The notes under the pieces were generated by a model. That model was not told where the DNA came from. It did not search any database and was given only the letters and a program-made list of their open reading frames with translations. This document shows, one piece after another, positions 1-9,215 of a DNA stretch of 64,000 nt. Made by a program: the position numbers and the translations under genes. Each line of letters starts with the position of its first letter. The stretch's first letter is position 1. The DNA is from Ktedonospora formicarum (GTDB lineage Bacteria; Chloroflexota; Ktedonobacteria; Ktedonobacterales; Ktedonobacteraceae), in NCBI RefSeq assembly GCF_016587355.1, contig NZ_BNJF01000002.1, positions 682,001-746,000 on the forward strand, in the 5' to 3' direction.

Positions 1-1
1 T

Positions 2-1150
2 CCTCTAGCACTCCTCGGGATGCTCACCCTGGCATGGCAACGCAAATTTCGCTTCCAGAATGATAGAGAGCAGCAATCGCTCATCCTATGGGGTATGTGG
101 TTGCTGACGATGGGAATCTTCTTCAGTGTCGCTGGCTTCTTCCACCAATACTATCTAACAACGATGGCCCCTGCCCTGAGCGCTCTATTCGGGATTGGCC
201 TGGTTGTCATGTGGCGGGACTTCCGTGGGCCAGGTTGGCGCGGCTGGCTACTCCCATTAGCCCTGATCGCTACCGCCGCAGAGCAAATCTACCTTCTCGC
301 TGATTACCCAACCTGGAGTCAGTTCTTGACACCGATGATCCTTGTTATGACCATCGTAGCAGTCGGCATCCTTGTCGCCAATCGTATCGCACCTCACCTT
401 CGAGCGATACTCCCCGCAAGGAGTTACCTGATCCCCGCCTTCAGCATAGGTATTCTGGCTCTGCTCATAGCGCCAACAGTCTGGGCTGCGATTCCAGTTC
501 TTGGTAATAGCGCTTCACAGCTCCCAGTCGCAGGTCCCGCTGGCAATGGTGGCTTTGGACGCGCTGGCAACTTCTCAAGTAACGCGCTTCCCCAAGCTAA
601 TGACACTGATCGCGCACAAAATAGCAACATGGGGCTTGAGCTCATGAGAAACCTGGGCGGTGGTAATGGCTTTGGGAGGAACGCTGATGTGGATCAAGGC
701 ATGCTTCGCTACCTTGAGGCAAATCAAGGCCAGGCGACCTATCTCGTCGCCACGCCTAGCTCTAATACAGCCGATAACATCATTTTAACAACAAACAAGC
801 CAGTCATGGCCCTGGGTGGCTTCAGTGGCGGTGACCCAATTCTGACGACCAACCAACTCGCTGCAATGGTCTCTCAAGGGACAGTGCGTTTCTTCCTGCT
901 CAACTCTTTTGGGATGGGTAGACAAATACCAGTCTTCGATCAGGACAACACCTCTGGACAAGCTAATCGAGATAGGTTTGATAGAGGCAATATCTTTGGC
1001 GGAAATGGAAGTCCAAGAGGTCAATCCAATCTGACAAGCTGGATCACCACCCATTGTACAGAAGTACCTACTAGCACATGGAGTACAGGGAACGCCAATG
1101 TCAGTTCAAGCAGTGGGCTCTATGATTGTGCTAACGCGAAAATAAATTAA
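2..1150 (+). CDS. Membrane glycosyltransferase (PMT/GT39-like), 3' part only
   Basis: The reading frame is open from the first bases of the window, so the true start lies upstream. The visible part begins with about four hydrophobic segments (residues roughly 20-60, 75-92, 100-120 and 135-160 from the Met at base 20). These are followed by a Gly/Asn-rich soluble region and a compact C-terminal domain. This arrangement, multi-TM then a soluble extracytoplasmic tail, is typical of PMT/ArnT-like glycosyltransferases that use polyprenyl-phosphate sugars. The catalytic N-terminal loop, with its acidic motif, is outside the window, so the family call rests on the TM pattern and the HQYY / LAPA-type context. 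It lies 22 bp upstream of the small membrane protein gene and may be co-transcribed with the flavin-transfer genes. Confidence 0.6.
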   Translation, partial: PLALLGMLTLAWQRKFRFQNDREQQSLILWGMWLLTMGIFFSVAGFFHQYYLTTMAPALSALFGIGLVVMWRDFRGPGWRGWLLPLALIATAAEQIYLLADYPTWSQFLTPMILVMTIVAVGILVANRIAPHLRAILPARSYLIPAFSIGILALLIAPTVWAAIPVLGNSASQLPVAGPAGNGGFGRAGNFSSNALPQANDTDRAQNSNMGLELMRNLGGGNGFGRNADVDQGMLRYLEANQGQATYLVATPSSNTADNIILTTNKPVMALGGFSGGDPILTTNQLAAMVSQGTVRFFLLNSFGMGRQIPVFDQDNTSGQANRDRFDRGNIFGGNGSPRGQSNLTSWITTHCTEVPTSTWSTGNANVSSSSGLYDCANAKIN

Positions 1151-1172
1151 CTCCATTATAAGGACAGTCAGT

Positions 1173-1562
1173 ATGAAACACCCAAATTTGCATAAACCAT
1201 TTTCAGCGCCTTCTGAATTCGCATCTTCGACGGCGAACGCCTATCAGGCAACACGGCAAGCTCCCTCCTTGGGAGCACGCCGTATGCCCAAGGCTAAAGC
1301 TCTGGCAGTTTCTCGCTGGCTAAAACGTTGCATGGCTATCACTGCACTTGTTGGTTTCGGCACATTGAGTGGTCTGGTGATGACACATAAGGTTGCCAGT
1401 GATGAGCAACAATCCACGTTGGGCAACTCTTCGTCATCAGATGAGTCAACAGCACAACCTCAATCACCATATGCGACCACTTCGCCGTGGGAGCAAGGAG
1501 GCTACGGTTTTGGGAACTCCGACCCGGAACAACCACCTATCTCAAGATCCCACGCATCCTGA
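1173..1562 (+). CDS. Small single-pass membrane protein upstream of ApbE
   Basis: This is a 129-residue protein with a basic N-terminal half, one TM segment (about residues 53-70, AITALVGFGTLSGLVM) and a Ser/Gln/Gly-rich tail ending in SRSHAS. No enzymatic motif is visible, and there is no D-G-x-T-x-[ST] flavinylation motif, so it is not an obvious ApbE substrate. It sits between the glycosyltransferase and apbE and ends about 20 bp before the best apbE start, which suggests translational coupling. Because apbE lacks its own signal sequence from that start, this ORF could instead be the signal-anchor part of one ApbE protein split by an indel near 1540. Both readings remain open; a stand-alone small protein is slightly preferred. 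Confidence 0.5.
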   Translation: MKHPNLHKPFSAPSEFASSTANAYQATRQAPSLGARRMPKAKALAVSRWLKRCMAITALVGFGTLSGLVMTHKVASDEQQSTLGNSSSSDESTAQPQSPYATTSPWEQGGYGFGNSDPEQPPISRSHAS

Positions 1563-1584
1563 GTCACTTACTATACCACCTGAC

Positions 1585-2511
1585 ATGGGTCGGGCACAGT
1601 TTCGCGCTATGGGTACGACAATTACTCTGCTACTACCAGAGCAATCACTTCATGCTGGCGCTGAAACTGTACACAATCTCTTCGCCCATTGGGAAAAAAC
1701 GCTAAGTCGCTTCAAACCCGAAAGTGAGCTTTCACAGCTTAATCAACGGGCAGGCCAATCGGTAAAAGTGAGCGATCTACTCTTTCGCGTCATCCGGGCC
1801 TCACTACACGCAGCCGAGATGACCGAAGGGCTTTTTGATCCCACACTTCTCACACAATTGGTCCAGCTGGGCTATGATCGCCCATTCAATAAGTTAGCCA
1901 CCAACGCGCCACCAGGAGATGACACTTCTCGTCCTGGCGGAGACTGGCGCACTGTTCAGCTTATCAGCCGTACGAAAAGTGTATCCCTGCCACCTGGCTG
2001 TGGTATCGATGTTGGAGGAATCGCGAAGGGCATGGCTGTGGACGCAGCGCTGAAGCTACTAAGCCAATATGGTATACGAATGGCACTTATAAATGCTGGC
2101 GGCGATTTGGCGGCAATAGGCATTCCACCTGGATATAGAAGCTGGCCTCTAGCTATCGATGGTCCAACCGCCTCCTGGGTCATACCTTTCCGCTATGGTG
2201 CGCTGGCAACATCTGGTATCGCACGCCGACATTGGCGACAGGGGAACATTGAGCGCCATCATCTGCTTGATCCACGTTCAGGTAAGCCTACACAGAACAC
2301 GCTCTGGTCGGTCACTGTTGCCGCTGGCACTTGCGAGCAGGCGGAAGTGATTGCCAAAGCCGCCTTTCTGCTAGGGCCAGAAGAGGGCGCGAAATTGCTA
2401 ACTCGTCACAAATTAGCAGGTCTATTCATTCACAGTGATGGGAACTGGACAAGCGCCGGTCCATGGCCCGTGGAGAGTATGAGAGAAGAACAACCCAAAG
2501 GGAGTCTGTAA
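1585..2511 (+). CDS. apbE: ApbE-family FAD:protein FMN transferase
   Basis: ApbE proteins covalently attach FMN to Thr/Ser of extracytoplasmic electron-transfer proteins. The protein begins GRAQFRAMGTT, the usual ApbE N-terminal strand. It carries GIDVGGIAKGMAVDAAL (family consensus IDLGGIAKGYAVD), ALINAGGDL, and ATSG followed by HHLLDPRSGKP (the metal/FAD-binding segment) and AEVIAKAAFLLG. The frame is open upstream to 1393, but similarity begins at the Met at 1585, about 309 residues to the stop. No lipobox or signal peptide is visible from this start, which is unusual for an exported enzyme (see the preceding ORF). The neighbouring ferric-reductase-like protein suggests a membrane flavin electron-transfer module; no FMN-binding-domain acceptor is present in the window. 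Confidence 0.85.
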   Translation: MGRAQFRAMGTTITLLLPEQSLHAGAETVHNLFAHWEKTLSRFKPESELSQLNQRAGQSVKVSDLLFRVIRASLHAAEMTEGLFDPTLLTQLVQLGYDRPFNKLATNAPPGDDTSRPGGDWRTVQLISRTKSVSLPPGCGIDVGGIAKGMAVDAALKLLSQYGIRMALINAGGDLAAIGIPPGYRSWPLAIDGPTASWVIPFRYGALATSGIARRHWRQGNIERHHLLDPRSGKPTQNTLWSVTVAAGTCEQAEVIAKAAFLLGPEEGAKLLTRHKLAGLFIHSDGNWTSAGPWPVESMREEQPKGSL

Positions 2512-2552
2512 GAGAAGCTCTCTCACGCACATATGAAGAGAAGAAACAAACA

Positions 2553-3113
2553 ATGGATACATGGAATGTTATCACCTGGAATATTGCGCGTTCGGGAGGA
2601 CTAACAGCCTATCTGCTACTCACCCTGGCAGTTATCATAGGGCTCGTTCTCAGCCTCCGCTGGCAAGGTCCATGGTGGCCGCGCCTGATCAATAGCGAAA
2701 TGCATAACTTTCTGAGCCTGCTTAGCCTCATCTTCACGCTCGTTCATCTGCTCGCCATTTGGATTGATGCATACACTCACTTTAGCTGGTTTGAGATCTT
2801 TGTCCCTTTTGCTAGCAGCTATCATACAATTTGGATGGGATTGGGCATCCTCGCCTTCTACCTGGGCATCGCCATTGGCATTAGTACATGGCTACGCCCA
2901 CGTATTGGCTATCAGTGGTGGCGGCGTTTCCACCTGCTGACGCTTCTTCTTTTTGTCCTGGCCACTCTTCATGGAATTGTCATAGGTAGTGATAGCGACA
3001 CTACATGGGCTCTATTCCTATATGCCACCAGCATCCTGCTCGTTGGTGGTTTGCTCGCATTCCGTCTGATCAAAGCGGCAGCGGATAGCGACAATGTACC
3101 TTCTACTCCTTAA
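2553..3113 (+). CDS. Ferric-reductase-like transmembrane protein
   Basis: This is a 186-residue membrane protein with about five TM helices. Paired histidines lie in helices reading MHNFLSLLSLIFTLVH and FHLLTLLLFVLATLH, the spacing expected for bis-His haem ligation in ferric-reductase-like (PF01794-type) membrane domains. The frame extends upstream into apbE, but the Met at 2553 follows a purine-rich RBS (gaagagaagaaa) and starts just before the first hydrophobic segment. It probably moves electrons across the membrane, partnering the ApbE-flavinylated protein. No NAD- or FAD-binding cytosolic domain is attached, so its electron donor is not evident here. Confidence 0.75.
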   Translation: MDTWNVITWNIARSGGLTAYLLLTLAVIIGLVLSLRWQGPWWPRLINSEMHNFLSLLSLIFTLVHLLAIWIDAYTHFSWFEIFVPFASSYHTIWMGLGILAFYLGIAIGISTWLRPRIGYQWWRRFHLLTLLLFVLATLHGIVIGSDSDTTWALFLYATSILLVGGLLAFRLIKAAADSDNVPSTP

Positions 3114-3246
3114 ATAACATATATGATAGGTCCTCTTATTTGGAAGCATGATCCATAGGGGCACGCCTACTATGTCAAAATTTGCTATGATAAGCCGGAG
3201 AGGCAATTATCCTAATCCCTCTCTTCGATAAGAAAGGTCAGCTCTT

Positions 3247-3954
3247 ATGCACATTCTGGTAGTCGAAGATGAAAAGCGCCTGGCACATCTGCTACGTCGT
3301 GTGCTACAGGAAGAATCCCACACTGTCAATCTTGCTTATGATGGTCCAGATGGGCTCGAGCTAGCTGAGAGCGGCACTTATGACTTGGTCATCCTGGATG
3401 TAATGTTACCTGGATATGATGGTTTCGAGATATGCCGCCAGATGCGCGCCGATGGCGTTATTACTCCAGTCTTGATGCTTACAGCTCGCGGGGCCATTGA
3501 AGATCGTGTTATGGGTCTCAATGTTGGCGCGGATGACTACCTTCCCAAGCCCTTCGCGATGGAGGAGCTACTCGCGCGCATCAATGCACTCCTGCGCAGA
3601 CGTGACAGAAACTTCGAGGTCACAACAATGCTTCAAGTTGGTGATCTAACACTCGACCTTGTGCGCCATGAAGCCAGACGCGAAGAGTGCGTTATTGAGC
3701 TGACGGCCAAAGAGTTCGCACTACTTGAATATCTTATGCGTCACCCTGGTCAGGCTCTCACACGTACTCAGATTACCGACTCCGTCTGGCGCTATGATCT
3801 GGAAGCACTCTCGAATGTGGTTGATATCTATATCCACTATCTGCGTGATAAGATTGATCAAGGTTTCTCGCGACCACTCATCAAGACCGTGCGTGGCATT
3901 GGATACAAGATTGAAGCCGCCCCTATGCGTATTGAGAGGGAAGGAGTGCAATGA
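3247..3954 (+). CDS. OmpR/PhoB-family response regulator
   Basis: The 235-residue protein has a receiver domain at about 1-118 (acidic VEDE at the start, phospho-acceptor Asp51 in LDVMLP, Thr79, Lys101 in LPKPF). It is followed by a winged-helix DNA-binding domain at about 128-225 (ELTAKEFALLEYLMRHPG, VDIYIHYLRDKID, TVRGIGYKIE). Phosphorylation by the adjacent kinase should switch its DNA binding. The start is preceded by gaaaggtcagctctt. Its stop overlaps the kinase start by 4 bp (ATGA), so the two genes are translationally coupled. Target genes are not evident; the upstream apbE/ferric-reductase genes or the downstream membrane protein are candidates by position only. Confidence 0.95.
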   Translation: MHILVVEDEKRLAHLLRRVLQEESHTVNLAYDGPDGLELAESGTYDLVILDVMLPGYDGFEICRQMRADGVITPVLMLTARGAIEDRVMGLNVGADDYLPKPFAMEELLARINALLRRRDRNFEVTTMLQVGDLTLDLVRHEARREECVIELTAKEFALLEYLMRHPGQALTRTQITDSVWRYDLEALSNVVDIYIHYLRDKIDQGFSRPLIKTVRGIGYKIEAAPMRIEREGVQ

Positions 3955-5393
3955 GTAATAAGTTAGCGCTACTTCAGCGGATTCAGTCGCAAAGGCGTCG
4001 CCGCGCCAATGAACCAGGAACAGCCATTTTCCAAGGGCTACGCCTGCGCCTGACCCTCTGGTACAGCGGTGTTCTGGGTATAGCACTTGCGCTCTTTGGA
4101 ATCGCTCTCTATTTTGGCGTTCAACAACTTTTGCTCTCACCCATTCAACAAGATCTCTCTTCGTTCGCGCACAGGCATGCTCGCGACTGGCTTACAAATT
4201 CGCCCGACTTTGCCTGTAACTCTCCTTTACCGACCTTTGGCTTCCCGCACCCCGAGGGTAGCGTAGGCCGCGATGAGCCATTCCTGCTCGCTTGCTTTGA
4301 TCAGAACGCAAGGCTTCAACCAGAGGATGGTGTGAATCTGTTACCCTCCGCATTCCTTGATATAGGACTCGTTAAGCAGGCCATGCATGATGGTTCAGCA
4401 AGCGATATCATTGATTCAAAGAGCACGCTGGGCACGCTCTACCGCTACGCCTTAGTGATTCCCAATACCAATGGATCAAACTCTCCAGGGGTAATTCTGG
4501 TAGGAAAATCTGTCCAGACAGAGGAATCAGCGCTTTCGATTCTGCTCACACTTCTGCTCTCCATTGGTGGCGTTGCTCTGCTCGGTGCGTTTGTAGGTGG
4601 GCTATTTCTGGCACAGCGAGCACTGGTACCCGCTCACGTTGCCTGGAACAATCAACAACGTTTTATAGCTGACGCTTCACATGAATTACGGACGCCTCTC
4701 ACGCTTCTACGTGCTGATGCTGAAGTATTACTACGCTCAAGCTCATACACTAATGCCGATGATAGAGAGCTACTGGAGGATATTGTTACTGAAGCCAGTC
4801 ATATGACAACCCTTGCCAGTAATATGCTGACTCTGGCGCGACTTGATGCAGGCACGCAACACCGCGAACATGAAATAGTGTCCCTTGAGGAAATAGCGAG
4901 AGCAGGGGCACGTCGAGTCACAGCCCTTGCCCAGCAAAAGAAAATTACCCTTGAATTAGAGACCCCCCATCCAATCTATATTCTTGGCGATCCACTCCTA
5001 ATCGAGCAGGCACTTCTGATATTGCTAGATAACGCTATCAAGTACAATCTGACTGGAGGGAAGGTGATAATCCAGACCTCAGTGCAGAAACAACAAGCTC
5101 TATTAGGAATTCGCGATACAGGCATTGGTATCGCAGCGAACCACCTTCCCTATCTCGGCGCACGCTTCTATCGCGTAGATAAGGCGCGATCTCGCGCCGC
5201 TGGCGGGACCGGGCTTGGACTCTCCATCGCCAGAGCTATAGCCATTGAACATGGTGGTTCCCTAAATTTGAGTAGCGCTGCTGGTCGAGGTACTACCGCT
5301 ATTATCAGCTTGCCTCTAATAGAGGGAGTCCCAACCAGACCAGCACAAGAACCAGCCATACTCACTCAAGAATCGGAGCCACTCAAGCACTGA
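3951..5393 (+). CDS. Sensor histidine kinase, cognate to the upstream response regulator
   Basis: The 480-residue protein has TM1 at about 37-60, an extracytoplasmic sensor region of about 130 residues, and TM2 at about 195-220. A HisKA domain follows with the phospho-acceptor His244 in DASHELRTPL, then a HATPase_c domain with an N-box (LLDNAIKYN), DTGIGI and GGTGLGLSIARAI. No HAMP or PAS domain is obvious between TM2 and HisKA, and the linker is very short. The sensor loop has no recognised ligand-binding fold, so the signal is unknown. The gene overlaps the regulator by 4 bp. It ends only 9 bp from the convergent membrane-protein gene, with no clear terminator between them. Confidence 0.95.
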   Translation: MSNKLALLQRIQSQRRRRANEPGTAIFQGLRLRLTLWYSGVLGIALALFGIALYFGVQQLLLSPIQQDLSSFAHRHARDWLTNSPDFACNSPLPTFGFPHPEGSVGRDEPFLLACFDQNARLQPEDGVNLLPSAFLDIGLVKQAMHDGSASDIIDSKSTLGTLYRYALVIPNTNGSNSPGVILVGKSVQTEESALSILLTLLLSIGGVALLGAFVGGLFLAQRALVPAHVAWNNQQRFIADASHELRTPLTLLRADAEVLLRSSSYTNADDRELLEDIVTEASHMTTLASNMLTLARLDAGTQHREHEIVSLEEIARAGARRVTALAQQKKITLELETPHPIYILGDPLLIEQALLILLDNAIKYNLTGGKVIIQTSVQKQQALLGIRDTGIGIAANHLPYLGARFYRVDKARSRAAGGTGLGLSIARAIAIEHGGSLNLSSAAGRGTTAIISLPLIEGVPTRPAQEPAILTQESEPLKH

Positions 5394-5402
5394 AGTTTAC
5401 TA

Positions 5403-6104
5403 CTACAGGATTGAGGGTACCATTCTTTGGGTGCCTATACGACCCAGCAGCGCTCCAAGTGTACCCACCGTCAGAGTATAGACCAGCAATGCTGGGAAGG
5501 GTAACGCGAAAAGCATACCCCAGGCATCATACATACTTAACATATCCAGTTTGCCCAGCACGAAGGTCATTACAAATCCCACAAGGATCGTGAAACAGGT
5601 CACTATACATGTCAATAAGAGCACGCTCCCAATGCCTGATCGCACTTTACCCGAAAGCCGAGTGGCCCAAAAGGCACTTCCACCAAGAACAAGAATCATA
5701 ACTATATGCGGCGAGAGCACAAAAAGAGCCATCAAGAGGCCATTATGCGGTGAAAGCAGGAAGAACCAGGGTAGAAGCGTAAGAAAAGCAACTCCCATTG
5801 CAGCATCATTAGGGCCAGAAGCTGCGATCGCCATCAACGCACCTAAGATAGTCCCAAACAGCATCCCTGCCCACAATCCTATACGGCGAATAGATGGAAC
5901 GTCGCGTGTCACATACAGCGCTAGTCCTCCGCTCAGCAGGAGCACGCAGGTGCCAAGAGCAATGATCCAGAACATGCTCACATCCATATGTGATGAAGTG
6001 AAACTAGTCCAACCTGCCATTGTGAGATTTAAGACTGAGGCAACAACGAGTATGAGCACAAGGATGTTCCGGTAGATATGCGTTGGGTGAGGAATCTCTT
6101 CCAT
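5403..6104 (-). CDS. Predicted multi-pass membrane protein, function unknown
   Basis: About 233 residues with six or seven hydrophobic helices (for example NILVLILVVASVLNL, MFWIIALGTCVLLLSGGLALYV and AWGMLFALPFPALLVYTLTVG). The frame is open for 13 codons further upstream, but those codons contain an excellent RBS (aaggaagga) nine bases before the ATG at 6104, so translation should begin there with MEEIPHP. No catalytic or transport motif is recognised. It is followed by, and convergent with, the histidine kinase gene. The DUF1330 gene lies upstream on the same strand. Confidence 0.55.
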   Translation of the reverse strand: MEEIPHPTHIYRNILVLILVVASVLNLTMAGWTSFTSSHMDVSMFWIIALGTCVLLLSGGLALYVTRDVPSIRRIGLWAGMLFGTILGALMAIAASGPNDAAMGVAFLTLLPWFFLLSPHNGLLMALFVLSPHIVMILVLGGSAFWATRLSGKVRSGIGSVLLLTCIVTCFTILVGFVMTFVLGKLDMLSMYDAWGMLFALPFPALLVYTLTVGTLGALLGRIGTQRMVPSIL

Positions 6105-6273
6105 GAAACATGATCCTTCCTTCATATATAAGCTCGATAACATGAGTATATGTGTGCAATCGAAGCTATGTATGGGTCTAATGACCCAATTTTCAGGAGT
6201 CCATCATGAGAAAGGCTCTCTATCACACGTTCGTTTTGTGAACGATCATAAACACCCAACGTCGCCTATCAGG

Positions 6274-6561
6274 CTAGACTCCTTGAACCAAAATCGCTCT
6301 ACCTGTGGAGGCTTTAAAACGAATCTCCCTGGCATGCATATATTCGGGCGAATTATACCAGCGCTTGAATTGTTCGGCATCGTCAAATTCAATGATCACA
6401 AAGCGCTGAGGCCGCCAATCTCCCTCAATCGTCTCTGTTGCACCGCCACGTGCTAAAAATTTACCACCATAGAACTCAAGTGTTGGTCCAACCAGTTTGC
6501 GATACTCCGCATATGTCTCCTGATCCTCCACCTGAACATCGACTAGAAAATAAGCGGCCAT
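6274..6561 (-). CDS. DUF1330 family protein
   Basis: This 95-residue alpha/beta protein is a dimeric ferredoxin-like barrel of the DUF1330 family. Evidence is the N-terminal strand AAYFLVDVQV, the YxxYRKLVGPTLEFYGGKFLARGG segment, RFVIIEFDDAEQFKRWYNSPEY, and the C-terminal strand. DUF1330 proteins are small cytoplasmic proteins without an agreed biochemical role. An RBS (aaaggatg) precedes the ATG. It is probably a separate small transcription unit, with 130 bp to the next gene on either side. Confidence 0.85.
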   Translation of the reverse strand: MAAYFLVDVQVEDQETYAEYRKLVGPTLEFYGGKFLARGGATETIEGDWRPQRFVIIEFDDAEQFKRWYNSPEYMHAREIRFKASTGRAILVQGV

Positions 6562-6696
6562 ATGTTACACATCCTTTCATCTTTTCAACATTTTCCAGAG
6601 TGCAAAAGTACAGAGCCATTGCGACTCTTCAAGATCATTATATGCCCTACTGGAGATCAAGCGTTAGGATATTATACGCTCCATAAAACAAGGCAT

Positions 6697-7395
6697 TTAC
6701 AAAATGTTGATAGCGCGTGAGGCAAGGAGAACAATGAGCGACATAGCAGTCAAAGCTTCAATCATCATCAGAGCTTTGGTTCGACGAGTCAGGGGCATGG
6801 TATCGGTTGGGCTAAGCGCAGTGGCGGCAGTAAAGGATACAAAGAGGTAATCCATAAAGTGTGGAACCCAACCACTATCATTCCCTCCAACCTGTTGCGG
6901 GAATTGCAAATCCGCAGCCTGATGACCAGCCTGGTGCCTCTTTACTGGACCACCTCCGTCAATCTCCCAATACCAGAGCGCAAAGACTAAGATGTTGAAG
7001 AGCCAGAGCAGGATAGCTGAATAGAGCAGAGTTCGTGCTTGCTTACCCGTATATGTTGCCAATGTAATGATCAGCGAGAACACACCTATAATCAGAGCCA
7101 CTGTAACTATACCTAATATTAATAGTGACAGAACACGCGCCGGAAGGTGCGGTAAACGCCGCTTCAAGACTAGCGACACCACTGAAGGCAGAAGCACTAT
7201 AATCTCTATCGCCAATAATAGCCACTCAGGGCCAAATCGGAGCCTTGCTGGGAGAAAATAGTAGATAATGCCCAGCGTAAGAGTACCAAGAATCGCCGCC
7301 CAACGGGAGGCTTCACGTTTCCCTTTAGACAGAGGCTTCTGCCCATTGCTCTCACAACTGGAACTTGAAACATTGTTTCCGCTACTTAAACTCAT
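6697..7395 (-). CDS. Membrane protein with channel-like C-terminal helices
   Basis: About 232 residues. A Ser-rich soluble N-terminus (about 1-30) is followed by about six TM helices in pairs. The last pair is separated by FVSFTAATALSPTDTMPLTRR, a segment resembling a potassium-channel pore loop but lacking TVGYG. The family recurs in actinobacteria and Chloroflexota as an uncharacterised membrane protein. The ATG at 7395 has a good RBS (ggagg) about ten bases upstream; the frame also opens at a GTG six codons earlier. It lies right behind the AraC regulator, 4 bp downstream of the AraC stop if the GTG start is used, and is probably in one operon with it. Confidence 0.6.
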   Translation of the reverse strand: MSLSSGNNVSSSSCESNGQKPLSKGKREASRWAAILGTLTLGIIYYFLPARLRFGPEWLLLAIEIIVLLPSVVSLVLKRRLPHLPARVLSLLILGIVTVALIIGVFSLIITLATYTGKQARTLLYSAILLWLFNILVFALWYWEIDGGGPVKRHQAGHQAADLQFPQQVGGNDSGWVPHFMDYLFVSFTAATALSPTDTMPLTRRTKALMMIEALTAMSLIVLLASRAINIL

Positions 7396-7417
7396 GAAAA
7401 ATTGAGCCTCCACTCAC

Positions 7418-8197
7418 TTATAAATACTGGTTCTGACGATACATGGTTGGAGTGATGCCTGTTAACTCGCGAAACTGACGTGAAAAGTAGTAGATATCGC
7501 TATAGTTTAATTTTTGCGCAATAGATTTCATAGGCAGGTCGGTCTCAGTCAACAAGGTTTTGGCCCTGGCAATACGGCATTGAAGCACATATGAGTGAAT
7601 TGCAATACCTGTTGCCTGTCGAAATTGACGGCGGAAATTGCTCACACTCATATTATAGCGCCGCGCTAGTTGGGCGTAATTGGGAATGAAGTTAGTTTCT
7701 CCATGCACGAAGAGTTCGAGCACTTCTTGTATCCAGGGGCGTTGGAGGATGGATTGCGCACGAGCTTCAGCCAGTTCAATCAGCAAACCCTCTAACATAT
7801 GGATAGCCCGACGCATTCCCCAATGATCCGTTCGCCTGATCTGCGCGAGTATCTGATCAAAGGCAGAGCGATGGTCTTTGTTCGGCAAAGCAGGTTGAGG
7901 AGACGTAGGAAAGAGCCCTTCTGTAATCCACTGCTGAACGAGAGGGCCTCGGAAAGCGATATGGCGATGCTCCCAACTGGCATAACCGGGCGCGACATGA
8001 AAGCGAATATGTGGTCCTGGATAGGCGGGCCAGAACCAGGCTCCTTCCATTTTGAAGTGCTGCTCATCATAGAAGAGCTCAACACCACCTCTTGCCATGA
8101 ACTGAATTGTGTAATAGCCATCCAGATGCTTGTCGACTCTATGTGTACATTGTTCTGTGACGCTGCCAGTTAGAATTTGCAATTCTGTATTCTTCAT
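7418..8197 (-). CDS. AraC-family transcriptional regulator
   Basis: About 259 residues: an N-terminal cupin-like sensing half followed by two helix-turn-helix units at the C-terminus (YNMSVSNFRRQFRQATG and SIAQKLNYSDIYYFSRQFRELTGITPTMYRQ, the AraC signature). The frame also opens six codons upstream at a TTG; the ATG at 8197 is preferred. It is divergent from the PhyH-type dioxygenase gene across about 185 bp, the classic layout for an AraC activator and its target. This suggests control of the dioxygenase. The effector is unknown. Confidence 0.88.
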   Translation of the reverse strand: MKNTELQILTGSVTEQCTHRVDKHLDGYYTIQFMARGGVELFYDEQHFKMEGAWFWPAYPGPHIRFHVAPGYASWEHRHIAFRGPLVQQWITEGLFPTSPQPALPNKDHRSAFDQILAQIRRTDHWGMRRAIHMLEGLLIELAEARAQSILQRPWIQEVLELFVHGETNFIPNYAQLARRYNMSVSNFRRQFRQATGIAIHSYVLQCRIARAKTLLTETDLPMKSIAQKLNYSDIYYFSRQFRELTGITPTMYRQNQYL

Positions 8198-8381
8198 CGT
8201 TATCAGATCCCACAAAGCTTTGGCAGAATTTCCATTTATTCACCCTTTAAACACCAGTATACTCAAAATAACCTACCTTTTTGAATGGTTAGTTCTAGAG
8301 CATTCGCTAACGCCGCCTGATCGATGGCGAGATTTGCTCAGGCGTATGTGTGGCTAGATAAAACAAAGGAGGGAACTTGCT

Positions 8382-9173
8382 ATGTCAACCTTGCTATCTC
8401 CCGAACAATGGCAACACTACGAACGCGATGGCTATCTTAAATTGGGAAAGGTGCTCAGCGATGACGCTCTGGCAACCTTACAGCAGCGCATTAATGACAT
8501 CATGCTTGGCAAGGCGGATATCGATTATGGTCGCTTCTTAATGCAGCTTGACAGCCCCGATGGGCAATACAATAACGCTGGCGCTCAATCGAAGGGTTTC
8601 AAAGGAGCCACCCTGGCCTATCGAAAAATTCAAGATTTAGAGCATGATCCTGAATTTATGGTATATATGCAGCGCCCACTCTTCAGAGAGATTTGCGCTT
8701 GTATATATGGACAAGGGACACCTGTAGCAGCCTTTCGGGCCATGTTCATGAATAAGCCTGCTCATCAGGGAACGCTCTTACCCTGGCATCAGGACCGCTG
8801 GTCCTATCTGGATCGCGACCCTCTTATCACAATCTGGACGGCGCTTGATCCCGCGACTGTAGCAAATGGTTGCGTCGAGGTCATTCCAGGCAGCCATAAG
8901 CGGGGCTTACTTAATTCCAAACATGTATCGGGCTTTCTGACTGAGGAACAAGCGGTTGAAGCCTCCTCATCCGAAGAAAGCATGTATCTTGAATTACAGG
9001 CAGGTGAGGTAGTCTTGTTGCATAACTGGTTACTCCATCGCTCGGATACCAATTCAACCGACATAGCTCGCCGCGCGTTTAGCGTATGCTATATGGATGC
9101 GCGCACAAAATCCAGCCAGGATGAGAACTATACACTTATCTTTGAAGATGATAAGAGTGAGAACTACGCATAA
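8382..9173 (+). CDS. Phytanoyl-CoA dioxygenase (PhyH) family Fe(II)/2-oxoglutarate oxygenase
   Basis: This 263-residue enzyme of the double-stranded beta-helix oxygenase class would hydroxylate a small molecule using 2-oxoglutarate and O2. The facial triad is visible: His136 and Asp138 in WHQDRW, and distal His219 in NWLLHRSD, with a downstream Arg (about 230) suited to bind 2-oxoglutarate. VIPGSHKRG is also typical of PhyH. A strong RBS (aaggaggg) lies nine bases before the ATG. It is divergently transcribed from an AraC regulator and followed by a hairpin terminator, so it is a single-gene unit. The substrate cannot be read from sequence. It lies 2 kb from the NRPS, but the metal-export genes lie between, so a tailoring role is only a possibility. 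Confidence 0.88.
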   Translation: MSTLLSPEQWQHYERDGYLKLGKVLSDDALATLQQRINDIMLGKADIDYGRFLMQLDSPDGQYNNAGAQSKGFKGATLAYRKIQDLEHDPEFMVYMQRPLFREICACIYGQGTPVAAFRAMFMNKPAHQGTLLPWHQDRWSYLDRDPLITIWTALDPATVANGCVEVIPGSHKRGLLNSKHVSGFLTEEQAVEASSSEESMYLELQAGEVVLLHNWLLHRSDTNSTDIARRAFSVCYMDARTKSSQDENYTLIFEDDKSENYA

Positions 9174-9215
9174 CACGCGTTCAGTTCTAAACCAGGCTAC
9201 TTGAAAGGAACACAC

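Noticed and set aside
8382..9173. PhyH dioxygenase as an NRPS tailoring enzyme
   Set aside because: It has its own divergent AraC regulator and terminator, and a metal-export operon separates it from the NRPS. Proximity alone is not enough.
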